Source of the DNA: an uncultured SAR324 cluster bacterium
GTDB lineage: Bacteria; SAR324; NAC60-12
Length of the DNA: 53,924 nt
Assembly (NCBI GenBank): GCA_902590435.1
Contig: CACIWU010000004.1
Coordinates: forward strand, 1 to 53,924
Direction: 5' to 3'
The stretch's first letter is position 1. Each line of letters starts with the position of its first letter. Below are positions 34,539-44,515 of the stretch, piece after piece. The notes under the pieces are model-generated. The model was given only the letters and a program-made list of their open reading frames with translations. It ran no database searches and was not told the origin of the DNA. Made by a program: the position numbers and the translations under genes.

Positions 34539-35243
34539 CTATATTCCTAACTTCCCACGATCAATTTGATTTGACTTTGTAGTTAAGTGGTTATATCTCC
34601 ATTGATGCCAAGGAATAATAAACCCTCTAGCAAATTCATTAACTATTTCATTGCTTGCTTTCAAAGCTAAATTTTTGTAATATTCTGTATTTTTTTTGCC
34701 TTCAGAAATTTCATGCTTTTTTCTAGCCCAAAAAATTAAATCTCCACTTCGTGATTCTATAAGTTTTAATCGAACTAACCATTGATGATTTGAAGAACAA
34801 TCTATTGTACAAGGATATGATAATACTTCGAAAAATAAAAAATATTGTATCCCAAATTTTTTTTCAAGTTTCAAAGCTATTTCTTTATCCGAAATACCCG
34901 TCAATGAGAGTGTATTTATGTATGTCTTGAATTTTGATTTTAGTTTAGGATTCATGTTAAATTTTTGTTCTTGCTCATTATAACCAACAACTTTACCTAG
35001 AAAGGGCAAATTTTTTAGCTTTTTTTCCAAACTATTAATTATTTCTTTCCAAACACTCTTTAATTTACTAGGAGGATTTACTGAAATAAAAGCTACAGGT
35101 TTGAATACATGCATAGACAACTCTGGCTCAGCATTTGTATCAATTGTTTTACATGCAATCAATGAAAATATAATTCCGGAGATAAATGCTATAAAAAATC
35201 TTTTTCTTAAAAAAGACTTCCTTTTAAAATATTTTTTTTTCAT
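34539..35243 (-). CDS. Putative lipoprotein of unknown function
   Basis: A 234-residue exported protein. A very basic N-region (MKKKYFKRKSFLRKR) and a hydrophobic stretch end in lipobox LIAC, with the lipidated Cys at residue 31. The mature domain has SMHVFKPVAFISVNPP, a central FFEVLSYPC and LRLIESRSGDLIFWARKKHE-like text (here KLIESRSGDLIFWARK), which recalls CsgG/LpoB-type domains that report on 'type of distress' style operons, but the match is loose. Two Cys in YPCTIDC may form a disulfide. It leads the TPMT-kdsB run and is divergent from prfB. Confidence 0.65.
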   Translation of the reverse strand: MKKKYFKRKSFLRKRFFIAFISGIIFSLIACKTIDTNAEPELSMHVFKPVAFISVNPPSKLKSVWKEIINSLEKKLKNLPFLGKVVGYNEQEQKFNMNPKLKSKFKTYINTLSLTGISDKEIALKLEKKFGIQYFLFFEVLSYPCTIDCSSNHQWLVRLKLIESRSGDLIFWARKKHEISEGKKNTEYYKNLALKASNEIVNEFARGFIIPWHQWRYNHLTTKSNQIDRGKLGI

Positions 35244-35384
35244 AAGTAAAACAAAATGGAATAATTAATTTATTATCAACTAGAGTAAACCCATGCTTAA
35301 AAGATTTCAACTTGTTATTTATTTTGAAAAACAATAAAATTAAGGCTATCTTTTTTTACTATTTATTTAAAAGGATTTGATCCA

Positions 35385-36489
35385 ATGCAATCTGAAGATA
35401 TCAATACTAGGATTGATGATCTAGCTAATAGGTTGGGCGACCTAGAAGGATTTCTTTGAAATCAAATTAAAACAAGAAAACTTAAATAATTTGGAAAAAG
35501 AAACTTCTAGTGACGGTTTCTGGGAATTGCCAATTGAGAAAAGGACCGTATTACTAAAAAAAATCTCACGTCTTGGCGAATCAATAAAATTTTGGAATGA
35601 ATTGAATTCCTTATGTGACAATTTGAAAGCTGCAGCAGAATTGTATCAAGAAGAAGATGATGATGAGTTGCTAGCAGAAATCACGGACTATTTTGCAAAG
35701 ATTGACAATAGTTTGGAGTCCCTTGAAATTACAGGCCTTTTTAATCCTGACATAGATGACAGGAATGCAATAGTTTCAATTCATCCAGGAGCAGGAGGAA
35801 CAGAATCAACTGACTGGGCTTCAATGCTATATGAAATGTATCGAAGATGGATTACAGAGGAAGATTTAAAATTTAAACTCCTTGATTATATCCCAGGAGA
35901 TGAAGCGGGGATTAAATCCGTAACTTTTTCTGTGACTGGGCCTTTTGCTTTTGGTAAACTCAAAGCTGAAATTGGAGTTCATAGATTAGTTAGGATATCT
36001 CCTTTTGATTCACAAAAAAGGCGTCATACTTCTTTCGCATCGGTTTTTGTCTTCGCTGAAATTGATGAGGATGTTGAAGTAGAAATTTTAGCTGATGATA
36101 TCAGAGTAGATACATATCGTGCTAGTGGAGCTGGTGGACAGCATGTAAATACAACTGATTCAGCCGTAAGAATTACACATACTACAACAGGAATTGTAGT
36201 ACAATGTCAAAATGAACGTTCCCAACACAAAAATAAAGCCACTGCAATGAAAATGTTAAAATCTCAACTTTTTGATTTACAGCAAAAAGAATTGAATAAA
36301 GAGAAAGATTTGGAGAACAGTAAGAAACAGGATAATTCCTGGGGAAGTCAGATAAGGAGTTACGTATTACACCCTTATCAAATGGTAAAAGATCATAGAA
36401 CAAACTGGGAAGTTGGAAACACCAGAGCAGTTCTAAACGGAGAAATAAATGAATTTATAAAAGCTGCTCTTTCACAAAAAATATGTTAA
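35385..36489 (+). CDS. prfB: Peptide chain release factor 2, with programmed +1 frameshift
   Basis: RF2 reads UAA and UGA stops. Translation starts at ATG 35385 (AAGGA nine bases upstream), makes 24 codons ending ...EGFL and meets TGA at 35457-35459. The frame continues at +1 from GAA 35458, giving 367 residues, against 365 in E. coli RF2. The stop-recognition motif is SPF at 205-207 and the catalytic GGQ at 250-252, the same positions as in E. coli. HPGAGGTESTDWA is another RF landmark. The frameshift makes RF2 control its own synthesis: slow termination at UGA allows more shifting. A start in the second frame alone (TTG 35491) would lose the N-terminal helix. It precedes yajQ by 34 bases. 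Confidence 0.95.
35444..35460 (+). promoter_or_regulatory. prfB programmed +1 frameshift site
   Basis: The stretch AGAAGGATTTCTTTGAA contains a Shine-Dalgarno-like AGAAGGA three bases before CTT TGA, the same spacing as the AGGGGG TAT CTT TGA of E. coli. Slippage of the leucine tRNA from CUU to UUU places GAA next. The base after UGA is A, not the C of E. coli, so termination strength at this stop may differ. Confidence 0.92.
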
Positions 36490-36523
36490 ATACATAGGTA
36501 ATAATTAAGAATTTAAAAATAAA

Positions 36524-36979
36524 ATGGCTTCATTTGATATAGTTTGCGAAATTAACATTCAGGAATTAAACAACGCAATTGATCAAGCTCGAAAAGAAAT
36601 AAAAAGTCGTTATGATTTTCGAGATTCAAACTGTGAAATCGACTTTGACAAAAAAAAACCTGCTTTAAATGTAACTGCTGATGATGAATATAAAATGCAA
36701 ACTACAATAGACATCTTGCTAACTAAATTGATCAAACGTTCTGTACCAGTAAAGTCTCTAGTATTTGGTAAAACAGAGTCTAGTGGCAGACTCCAAAAAA
36801 AAGAAATAACTATTCAGCAAGGGTTGTCTAAAGAACAATGCAAAATAATACAAATTTTCATAAAATCTTCCAAATTAAAAGTCCAGACACAAACCCAGAA
36901 TGACTCAGTAAGAGTGAGTAGCAAAAAGAAAGATGATTTGCAGATTATAATTAGTTCCTTAAAGAAAAAAAGATTTTGA
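36524..36979 (+). CDS. yajQ: YajQ family nucleotide-binding protein
   Basis: A 151-residue soluble protein. The conserved start MASFDIVCEINIQELNNAIDQA, then KEIKSRYDFRDS and VPVKSLVFGKTESS, define the YajQ/UPF0234 family with two ferredoxin-like halves. Members bind cyclic di-GMP in some bacteria and GTP or tRNA in others. It is slightly short (about 160 is usual) but both halves are present. It follows prfB closely on the same strand. The biological role here cannot be read from sequence. Confidence 0.9.
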   Translation: MASFDIVCEINIQELNNAIDQARKEIKSRYDFRDSNCEIDFDKKKPALNVTADDEYKMQTTIDILLTKLIKRSVPVKSLVFGKTESSGRLQKKEITIQQGLSKEQCKIIQIFIKSSKLKVQTQTQNDSVRVSSKKKDDLQIIISSLKKKRF

Positions 36980-37063
36980 CTTTGACATACAGTTTACAAA
37001 TTATCGTTAAGAAAAAAATTACTTCTTTAAATCATTTTTTAAAAAAAATATTTTTTAAATTTT

Positions 37064-39808
37064 TCATTCGCTAAAAAATATTCTTTTTCTTCGCTCAGAT
37101 ATAGTTCCTTGAAAATTTCTGGCAAATACTGATATTTCATTTTTTCCATTTCTCAATTTAATCTTAGTACTAAAACTAAATCCTTTCTTAAAAAATAAAT
37201 CCTCCTCATAATTGTCAACTTTTTTATCATTCTCAATATAAAAAACTTTCTTATCATTTAAATGTACATACAAATCTCGTAAATTAGAAGAGTTTTGAAC
37301 TTGACCGTTTAAAACAACTGTTTGTGAGTTTGTTACTCTACTTAAAATATTTCCATCATTGTCATTTAGATTTAACAAATTTATGATGGGTATCATTTCT
37401 TCTTTTTCAGAAAATTCTTCATTCAAGTTCCACTTCTTTACAATTATTGGATTGCCTGACTTCATGTCAACTATTTCGAGTTTTATTTTTCCAAGATTTT
37501 TGGAATTATTAATTGGTTGAAAAAGGAAAAAATCACTTTTTTCAGTACCTGGCAATAAATTTTTTAAAATAATTTTTCCTCTATTTATCCTGAATAAACC
37601 TTCAGATCCTCTAATTTTCAGCAAAACTTCTGGAAGTATTTTTTCATCCTGATTGATTAAATTAAATCTCAAGGCAATTATTTCACCTTTTTGTGTTTTA
37701 GTATCACCGTTACCTTTACTTCCATACTCTCCATTGTCATACATTTTAGTAGTAAATCCAAAAGATGGATTTGTTTTGGGTAAGAAGTTTAAATTTTTAC
37801 TTTCTGACTTTAACTGATTCATTTTATTATCAAAAAGTATAACCTCAACTAATTCTGCCTCCTCCATGTCTCCAATATTATATTTTAAATTTAATTGTTG
37901 AGAACGAGTTTCTCCAGGTAAAATTTTTCCCAAAGGGAATTCCAATCCATCTAACAAAACATTACTTGCTTTTGTAACTGCAAACAATCTATTTGCTTCC
38001 TGATTCCCAAGATTATGAATTTCAACTTTTATAACCAAAATTCCATCTGAAATTTTTTCTGATTCCCATTTAAAATTAATATCTTCAGGAAAAGGAGTTT
38101 GTGTAAACTCACTCAAGCTCCAATCAACTCCTAACTCATTAAGTTTACGATGTATTTTTCTACTTTGTACTATCTCAAATTCCCTAAATATTTTTTTAAA
38201 ATCAAAAATTATATTTTCTGGATTCCAACTCTCTAAAAACTTTATAGAAGCTTTAACAAAAATATCAGATTTTAATTTATCAATGTAAGATTTATAGCTT
38301 ATTATTTCCGATAATTTTTTGCTATTATTGCTCAAATAATTTATTCTGTAAGACACTGAATTAAGTGAGTTATTAACCAATTTATTTGCTTCGAAAAATC
38401 TAAATCTTACATCACCTAAATTTTTACCATTTTCAACAATTTCTTTTTCCAAATTATTGACATTTTCAGAAATATAAATTGGGACTAAAATAAGGGATGG
38501 CTCTACACCAATATTATGAATTGAATTGCCTGAAGGAGTTAAATATTCTCCGATAGTTAGCTTCAATCCTGATCCGTCTTTCAAATCCCAGAGTGTTTGT
38601 ACTGTACCTTTTCCGAAGCTTTTTTCTCCAATTAATATTGCCCGTTGATTCTGTTTTAAAGAAGCAGCAACTATTTCTGACGCGGAAGCACTACCTTTGT
38701 TTATAAGTACAACAAGTGGAATTTTTTCTAAAGTTTCTTCTAAAAACAATTTTTTTGATTCATGTATTTTTGAAACAGAAGGACCTATGGTGCTAACAAT
38801 TAGTTGTTTCCCAGGCAAAAATAAATCACTAACTTTGACTGCTTCTTCTAGTAAACCTCCGGGATTATTTCGTAAATCAAGTATTAATCCATCAATACCT
38901 TTCAAATCTTTTATTTTGTTTTTAACTTCTTTAGAAGTTCCTTTTTGAAAATTTTTTATTCGTATGTATCTGAAAGTTTTTTCAGCATTAACCAAATCAT
39001 ATTTAACAGCGCTTTCAACCTTGATTTCTTCTCTTAAAAGATTGAAATTTAATGTATTTGTATTACCTTTTCTAAAAACACTTAACTTCACTGTAGTCCC
39101 CAAATTACCACGTAACCTATGGAGAATTTCTTCAAGAGTCAAATACTCCGTTTTTTCATTATCAACTGCTACAATTCGATCAAGTGGTTGAAGTCCAGCT
39201 TTTGCGGCAGGACTTCCATCCATCGGCGATATTACAGTAAGATATCCATCTCTCATACCTACCACAAGTCCGACACCAGCAAAATGTCCTTCTATATTGA
39301 TATTAAAATCTCTATATATTTCACTAGGTAATAAAACTGAATATCCGTCCAATCTATTCAAAATTCCACGAACAAACACATGTTCAATTTGCAACTTTGA
39401 TAGATTGAGATTATTTTCCAATAGTATTTTCAACAATCTTTGTAATACATCCTGCAAACCTAAAATTCCATCCAATTCAGATATAGGAAGTAATATGGTT
39501 TCCTTTCCAAACACTATATTTAATTTTTGTGCGTTACCATCTGGATTAAATTTTGGAGAAATCCAGACTTCTGGAACAATTCTCTCGAGCTCGGTTAGGG
39601 CTCCACTAAGTAAAATTTTCGGATCTAATTTTTCTTGTTTTAAATAATCCAATTGTAAATGCATTAAAACCTCCGCAATCAGTAAGGATTCAGGATCATG
39701 CAATGGTGAGATGTAATTTTCATTATAACTTAACGAAGATTTGCAACCATTCAAAAGAATTGCAAAAAAAAATAACAAACTGATAAGACTATATTTTCGA
39801 GGGATCAT
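37064..39808 (-). CDS. S41 C-terminal processing protease, lipoprotein with long C-terminal extension
   Basis: A 914-residue periplasmic protease. The signal ends in lipobox LLNGC (Cys22). A PDZ domain lies near residues 170-260 (GVGLVVGMRDGYLTV, PAAKAGLQPLDRI), and the S41 catalytic domain follows (about 270-440): LDLRNNPGGLLEEAVKVSDLF, the serine motif GSASASE and the lysine motif SFGKGTVQT, so the Ser/Lys pair is intact. After GVEP the protein continues for about 460 residues of beta-rich repeats resembling CARDB/Ig-like modules (GNQEANRLFAV, LPGETRSQQL), which ordinary CtpA enzymes lack. It probably trims envelope proteins. It is divergent from the acyl-CoA synthetase. Confidence 0.88.
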   Translation of the reverse strand: MIPRKYSLISLLFFFAILLNGCKSSLSYNENYISPLHDPESLLIAEVLMHLQLDYLKQEKLDPKILLSGALTELERIVPEVWISPKFNPDGNAQKLNIVFGKETILLPISELDGILGLQDVLQRLLKILLENNLNLSKLQIEHVFVRGILNRLDGYSVLLPSEIYRDFNINIEGHFAGVGLVVGMRDGYLTVISPMDGSPAAKAGLQPLDRIVAVDNEKTEYLTLEEILHRLRGNLGTTVKLSVFRKGNTNTLNFNLLREEIKVESAVKYDLVNAEKTFRYIRIKNFQKGTSKEVKNKIKDLKGIDGLILDLRNNPGGLLEEAVKVSDLFLPGKQLIVSTIGPSVSKIHESKKLFLEETLEKIPLVVLINKGSASASEIVAASLKQNQRAILIGEKSFGKGTVQTLWDLKDGSGLKLTIGEYLTPSGNSIHNIGVEPSLILVPIYISENVNNLEKEIVENGKNLGDVRFRFFEANKLVNNSLNSVSYRINYLSNNSKKLSEIISYKSYIDKLKSDIFVKASIKFLESWNPENIIFDFKKIFREFEIVQSRKIHRKLNELGVDWSLSEFTQTPFPEDINFKWESEKISDGILVIKVEIHNLGNQEANRLFAVTKASNVLLDGLEFPLGKILPGETRSQQLNLKYNIGDMEEAELVEVILFDNKMNQLKSESKNLNFLPKTNPSFGFTTKMYDNGEYGSKGNGDTKTQKGEIIALRFNLINQDEKILPEVLLKIRGSEGLFRINRGKIILKNLLPGTEKSDFFLFQPINNSKNLGKIKLEIVDMKSGNPIIVKKWNLNEEFSEKEEMIPIINLLNLNDNDGNILSRVTNSQTVVLNGQVQNSSNLRDLYVHLNDKKVFYIENDKKVDNYEEDLFFKKGFSFSTKIKLRNGKNEISVFARNFQGTISERRKRIFFSE

Positions 39809-39995
39809 TATGTAACACTTATTAAAGTTATTTTTTAAAAAATGTAACTTTTTAATAAAACAATTAAAAATACTAACACATTTTTTAAAATGTTTTTATA
39901 TTCAATACCTAATTTAAGCTTTAGATGATTCGAAAAAGATTTTTTTAAAATTAATCTTAAAAAGTCGAGCTTTGGCTTGATATTGAATAATCCTC
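39809..39995. promoter_or_regulatory. Divergent gap between S41 protease and acyl-CoA synthetase
   Basis: 187 AT-rich bases that must carry both promoters. I find no strong -10/-35 pair, no hairpin of note and no small gene. Confidence 0.25.
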
Positions 39996-41606
39996 ATGAT
40001 AGTAAAAACGCCTAATCTTAGTATTACTAGAAAATGGAATAAAAAATCACCTTATCTAATAAACATGAACATCGGTTCTCTACTTCAAAGACATGCCCTT
40101 TTTCGCTCTAATCACCTTGCTTTTGTAATTGGGAAAGAACGTTTAGACTTCTTTGAATTAAATCGTCGTGTTAATAAACTCTCAAACGCACTTCTATCTT
40201 CAGGCATTACTAAAGGTGAGAAAATGGCGACCATTCTTCCTAATTGTGAGGAATTAATGTTGCTATATTGGGCCGCTGCAAAAACAGGAATCGTTATAGT
40301 ACCTGGAAGTACCTTACTTCTTGATTCAGGGATAAAAAAGATGCTAGAAGATTCTGAATCAGTAATTGTGTTTGCTGATTCAAAATTTGAGAATACATTA
40401 AATAAGGTAAAAAAATACTTACCAAGTATTAAAAAGGAACACTGGATAATTTTAGGAGATGTAAACAAAAATTCGAAATTTCAAAATTTCAAAAATTTTA
40501 TCTCAAAATCTAATACTAAAGAACCTCCAGATGCAGAATTAAAAAATGATGATGTCTACAACATTATGTATTCAAGTGGAACAACTGGTGAACCAAAAGG
40601 AATAGTGCATACTCATTATGCGCGATCAAATTACTGCACTCACTTTGCTTCAGCTTGGCGAATGACACCAGAAAGTATAGTCCTTCACGCCGGTGCAATT
40701 GTATTTAATGGAGCTATGCTTGATTTAATGCCTTGGATGTTTCTAGGGGCTACTTACATATTGCACAAAAATTTTGAAGAAGAAAATGTTTTAAAAACTA
40801 TTGAGAAAGAAAATGTTACACATATTGTAATGGTTCCCTCTCAAATAATTAAATTGCTAAATCATCCGAGTTTTGAACCAAAAAAAATTAAATCTTTGGA
40901 AATGCTTTTAAGTGTTGGTGCACCATTATTATTTGAATATAAACAAAAAATTAATGACCTTTTGCCAGGAATTTTTTATGAACTTTATGGTGTTACAGAG
41001 GGGTTTTTTACATATTTAGATCGTGAAGATGCAATGCGCAAAATTGGTTCTGTTGGAAGCTCTCCACCATTTATTGATATTAAAATTTTTAAAGAAAACG
41101 GAAAAGAATGTAAATCAAGAGAAATCGGTGAAATATGTGGTCGTGGGCCAATGATGATGACTGGATACTATAAAAAACCTGAATTAACAAAAAAATCTAT
41201 CATTAATGGTTGGATGCATTCAGGTGATTTGGGTTATCTCGATGAAGATGGTTTTTTATATTTAGTAGATCGTTTAAAAGATATAATAATTAGTGGTGGA
41301 GTAAATATTTTCCCAAAAGATATTGAAGAAATAATAATAAATCATCCAGTAATATCTGAAGTTTCAGTATTTGGGGTCCCTCACAAAGATTGGGGTGAGA
41401 CACCAGTAGCTGCTGTTATTTTTCACCGAGGTAAAATAATTTCTAAAGAAGAATTAATTAAATGGACCAATGAAAGAGTAGATGCAAAATTTCAAAAAAT
41501 TACAGATATAAAAATATACGACTCATTCCCACGAAATATTGCAGGAAAAACACTCAAAAGAGAAATGCGTAAGTCATATTTAAAAAATAAGTTTAAACAT
41601 TTTTAG
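39996..41606 (+). CDS. AMP-dependent acyl-CoA synthetase/ligase
   Basis: A 536-residue ANL-superfamily enzyme that makes acyl-CoA from an acid, ATP and CoA. The P-loop is YNIMYSSGTTGEPKGIVHTH, followed by YELYGVTEGFFTYL, GWMHSGDLGYLDEDGFLYLVDRLKDIIISGG and the C-terminal lysine motif PRNIAGKTLKREMR. The text fits medium/long-chain or aromatic acyl-CoA ligases (AMP-binding family with an ATP-binding GxTE). The first 23 residues before MNIGSLLQRHAL are not typical, and ATG 40065 may be the true start; neither has a clear ribosome site. It stands alone, ended by a good terminator hairpin at 41640-41684. Substrate is unknown. Confidence 0.85.
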   Translation: MIVKTPNLSITRKWNKKSPYLINMNIGSLLQRHALFRSNHLAFVIGKERLDFFELNRRVNKLSNALLSSGITKGEKMATILPNCEELMLLYWAAAKTGIVIVPGSTLLLDSGIKKMLEDSESVIVFADSKFENTLNKVKKYLPSIKKEHWIILGDVNKNSKFQNFKNFISKSNTKEPPDAELKNDDVYNIMYSSGTTGEPKGIVHTHYARSNYCTHFASAWRMTPESIVLHAGAIVFNGAMLDLMPWMFLGATYILHKNFEEENVLKTIEKENVTHIVMVPSQIIKLLNHPSFEPKKIKSLEMLLSVGAPLLFEYKQKINDLLPGIFYELYGVTEGFFTYLDREDAMRKIGSVGSSPPFIDIKIFKENGKECKSREIGEICGRGPMMMTGYYKKPELTKKSIINGWMHSGDLGYLDEDGFLYLVDRLKDIIISGGVNIFPKDIEEIIINHPVISEVSVFGVPHKDWGETPVAAVIFHRGKIISKEELIKWTNERVDAKFQKITDIKIYDSFPRNIAGKTLKREMRKSYLKNKFKHF

Positions 41607-41639
41607 TACATAAAAAAAATCTTTTAAAGTATTTTTGAG

Positions 41640-41684
41640 CCTCTGTCCATTTTTTTAAAACATAAAAATTGGTTAGAGGTTTTT
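41640..41684 (+). terminator. Rho-independent terminator after the acyl-CoA synthetase
   Basis: CCTCTGTCCATTTTTTT (from 41640) pairs imperfectly with AAAAATTGGTTAGAGG (to 41679), with a GU pair and two mismatches, and is followed directly by TTTTT (680-684 of the 41 kb block). Stem plus T tract on + fits termination before hflX. Confidence 0.7.
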
Positions 41685-41716
41685 AATTGTACATTTACAT
41701 ATAATCTCTGATAGAC

Positions 41717-41746
41717 TGTTTTGCTAATTTGATACACTTGTATAAT
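41717..41746 (+). promoter_or_regulatory. Candidate promoter for hflX
   Basis: A perfect -10 box TATAAT lies at 41741-41746, 16 bases before the hflX start codon. A weak -35 (TGTTTT, 41717-41722) stands 18 bases upstream of it. The preceding transcript ends at the terminator, so a promoter is required here. Spacing and -35 quality make this a moderate call. Confidence 0.35.
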
Positions 41747-41762
41747 TATTTGCAGAGGAAAT

Positions 41763-43085
41763 TTGAACGAAAATAGATTATTCAAAAATTGGGAAAGAGC
41801 TTTAATCGTATTATTACATTTACCAAACAGATCAACCTCTGATATTAAGAATGCGATTAGTGAAATGACATCTCTGACATATTCGTTGGGTGGAAAAGTT
41901 ATTGGTAAAATTATTCAAACACGTACACAGATTGATCCTGCTTATTTTTTTGGTAAAGGTAAAATAAAAGAAATAAAGAATACAATAAAAAGAAAATCGG
42001 TAGATGCTGTACTAGTGGATAATCTTCTAGGCCCTAAACAAATACAAAATTTAGAGAAAATTTTAGAATGTGAAGTTTTGGATCGCACACAAGTAATTTT
42101 AGAGATTTTCGCAAAAAATGCTAGGACACGCGAAGCTAAACTCCAGATATATTTAGCACAATCGCAATATTTGTTACCTCGCTTAGTTGGCTTGTGGAAG
42201 CATTTGGATAGAGAGCGTGGAGGAATTGGAGCTTCTCGAGGTACAGGAGAAAAACAAATTGAGAAAGACAGACAATACCTTCGACATAGAATTACTCATT
42301 TAAAGACTCAGATAGAGCGTGTAGAGAGGGAACGCAATACTCAAAAACGTAGAAGGACTTCTTGCCTTAGAGTTAGCCTTGTTGGTTACACAAATGCTGG
42401 CAAATCAACCATTATGAATGCTTTAACAAATTCAAATCTAGTTGTAAAAGACCACTTGTTTGCCACACTTGATTCCACAACTAGACTCTTAGAAGAAGAG
42501 AGTAGACCAAAGGTGTTACTTTCTGATACGGTTGGTTTCATTGATAACCTACCACACGAATTAGTTGCAGCTTTTAGATCTACTTTATCTATAATTAGAG
42601 ATGCTGACTTACTCCTTCAAATAATTGATGCAAGCGAAAATATTGAAAAACATATAAAAACATCGGAGAATGTTTTAAAAGATCTAGAAGCACGAGCAAT
42701 TCCAATACTAAAGGTGTTTAACAAAATAGATATTATTTCAACTGAGAGATTACTATTATTGGAAAAATTATATCCAGAAGCATTTTTTGTTTCAGCATTA
42801 CAAGGTGAGTTTCTTGGCAAGAAAAATAAGTATGATTTAGTCGAAAAATTGAGAAAAAAGATACTTATATTTTTTGATGATCGCATGCAAACGAGAAGGA
42901 TTCGGCTTGACTACAAAAACTCTCAGAAATTATCCAGTATATACGAATGGAGTAAAGTAGACAAAATTGAATTTCAAGAGGAAGGTATTTTGATGACAGT
43001 AACTACAATCCCGGGAAATTTTGATCGATTACGTCATGACTTAGGTGATAAATTCACTGAATTGCAACAAAACATTAATGCATAG
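41763..43085 (+). CDS. hflX: GTPase HflX (ribosome-splitting)
   Basis: A 440-residue TRAFAC GTPase that splits stalled 70S ribosomes under stress. The N-terminal nucleotide-binding domain ends in RGGIGASRGTGEKQIEKDRQ, the HflX hallmark, with a coiled-coil linker. The G domain has GYTNAGKSTIMNAL (P-loop), DTVGFIDNLPHELVAAFRSTL (G3) and FNKID (G4). The start is TTG 41763, chosen because GAGGA lies five to six bases upstream and no later ATG keeps the N-terminal domain. A short C-terminal domain follows. It stands 135 bases ahead of murA on the same strand. Confidence 0.93.
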   Translation: MNENRLFKNWERALIVLLHLPNRSTSDIKNAISEMTSLTYSLGGKVIGKIIQTRTQIDPAYFFGKGKIKEIKNTIKRKSVDAVLVDNLLGPKQIQNLEKILECEVLDRTQVILEIFAKNARTREAKLQIYLAQSQYLLPRLVGLWKHLDRERGGIGASRGTGEKQIEKDRQYLRHRITHLKTQIERVERERNTQKRRRTSCLRVSLVGYTNAGKSTIMNALTNSNLVVKDHLFATLDSTTRLLEEESRPKVLLSDTVGFIDNLPHELVAAFRSTLSIIRDADLLLQIIDASENIEKHIKTSENVLKDLEARAIPILKVFNKIDIISTERLLLLEKLYPEAFFVSALQGEFLGKKNKYDLVEKLRKKILIFFDDRMQTRRIRLDYKNSQKLSSIYEWSKVDKIEFQEEGILMTVTTIPGNFDRLRHDLGDKFTELQQNINA

Positions 43086-43220
43086 GTTAATTGAAAAACA
43101 TTTTTATTAATTCCCCTCCTTGGAAAGAACTATCTAATTTTAGATTTATCTTTGAAAAAATTTTTACATTGAATAAAATTTATTAAGTACGTCATAATTA
43201 TTTAAATTGAGAAATTTTTT

Positions 43221-44507
43221 ATGCAAAAATTTATAGTAAAAGGAGGGAATCAACTTTCTGGAAGTATAACTCCATCAGGCAATAAAAATGAAGCCTTACC
43301 AGTATTAGCAGCAACTTTATTAGCACAGGGACCAGTTATTTTAAAAAACTTACCTGATATTCTAGATATTTCTATAATGCTTGAACTCATTAATAGTCTT
43401 GGAGTAGTTGTAAAAAGAATTGATAAACATAGTTATAGTTTTGACTCAAGTCGTCTTATATCTTCAAAACCAGATCCAGATCAAGCTGAAAAAATTAGGG
43501 GATCTTTTCTTTTAGCAGGACCATTGTTAGCTCGAAAAAATTCAATTGATTTACCTGCACCTGGAGGTGACCGAATTGGTTTAAGACCCGTAAACACGCA
43601 CCTTCTTGCTCTTGAAAAACTAGGAGCTTCTATAAGCCAAAAACCAAATGGAATCTACAAGATGCGAACTTCTGGCTTGGTAGGAAATGAAATATATTTG
43701 GACGAAGCTAGTGTTATGGCTACGGAAAATTCAATTATGGCTGCAGTTACTGCGAAGGGAAAAACCATAATCTATAATGCTGCATGTGAACCGCACGTCC
43801 AGGGACTATGTAACTTTTTGGTAATGCTAGGAGCATCAATTAAAGGAATTGGAAGTAATTTATTAGTCATTGAAGGAGTAGATGAACTTTCAGGAGGTAA
43901 CTACAACATTCAACCAGACCATACTGAAGTCGGTTCATTTATTGGGTTAGCTGCTGTGACAAAAAGTGAAATACGAATTGAGAATGCAGGAGTCAAGTAT
44001 TTGCGTATGACTTGTCTGATGTTTGAGAAACTTGGTGTAGAAATAATAATTGATGGAGATAATTTATTAATTCCGAAAAGTCAAAAACTTACTATATCAA
44101 AAAATATATCAGGAGGTATTCCAAAAATAGATGATTCACCTTGGCCTGGATTCCCGGCAGACCTAACAAGTATTATGACTGTAGTTGCAACTCAATGTAA
44201 AGGAGCTGTTTTAATATTTGAAAAAATGTTTGAAAGCCGGTTATTTTGGGTAGACAAATTAATTGAAATGGGTGCACAAATTATAATATGTGATCCTCAT
44301 CGAGCAGTTGTGTCTGGACCAACTCCACTAAGAGGGGCAAAAGTTTCTTCTCCAGATATTAGGGCTGGAATGGCTTTGTTAATAGCAGCTCTGGGTGCAA
44401 AAGGAACTACAGAAATTCAAAACATTGATCAAATTGACAGAGGTTATGAAAATATTGACCAAAGATTGAAAAGTTTGGGCGCAAAGATTGAAAGGGTAAG
44501 AGATTAA
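43221..44507 (+). CDS. murA: UDP-N-acetylglucosamine 1-carboxyvinyltransferase (MurA), Cys-to-Asp variant
   Basis: A 428-residue enolpyruvyl transferase, first committed step of peptidoglycan synthesis (PEP + UDP-GlcNAc). Lys22 and Asn23 ([16 protein letters not shown]) match E. coli numbering exactly, and [31 protein letters not shown] and [15 protein letters not shown] are family motifs. The active-site loop cysteine (Cys115 in E. coli, GGCxIGxRP) is Asp117 here (GGDRIGLRP). An Asp at this position is known in naturally fosfomycin-resistant MurA of Mycobacterium, Chlamydia and Borrelia. It stands 8 bases before the helicase gene, so the two are co-transcribed. A catalytically active MurA is expected. 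Confidence 0.92.
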   Translation: MQKFIVKGGNQLSGSITPSGNKNEALPVLAATLLAQGPVILKNLPDILDISIMLELINSLGVVVKRIDKHSYSFDSSRLISSKPDPDQAEKIRGSFLLAGPLLARKNSIDLPAPGGDRIGLRPVNTHLLALEKLGASISQKPNGIYKMRTSGLVGNEIYLDEASVMATENSIMAAVTAKGKTIIYNAACEPHVQGLCNFLVMLGASIKGIGSNLLVIEGVDELSGGNYNIQPDHTEVGSFIGLAAVTKSEIRIENAGVKYLRMTCLMFEKLGVEIIIDGDNLLIPKSQKLTISKNISGGIPKIDDSPWPGFPADLTSIMTVVATQCKGAVLIFEKMFESRLFWVDKLIEMGAQIIICDPHRAVVSGPTPLRGAKVSSPDIRAGMALLIAALGAKGTTEIQNIDQIDRGYENIDQRLKSLGAKIERVRD

Positions 44508-44515
44508 AAATAGTA

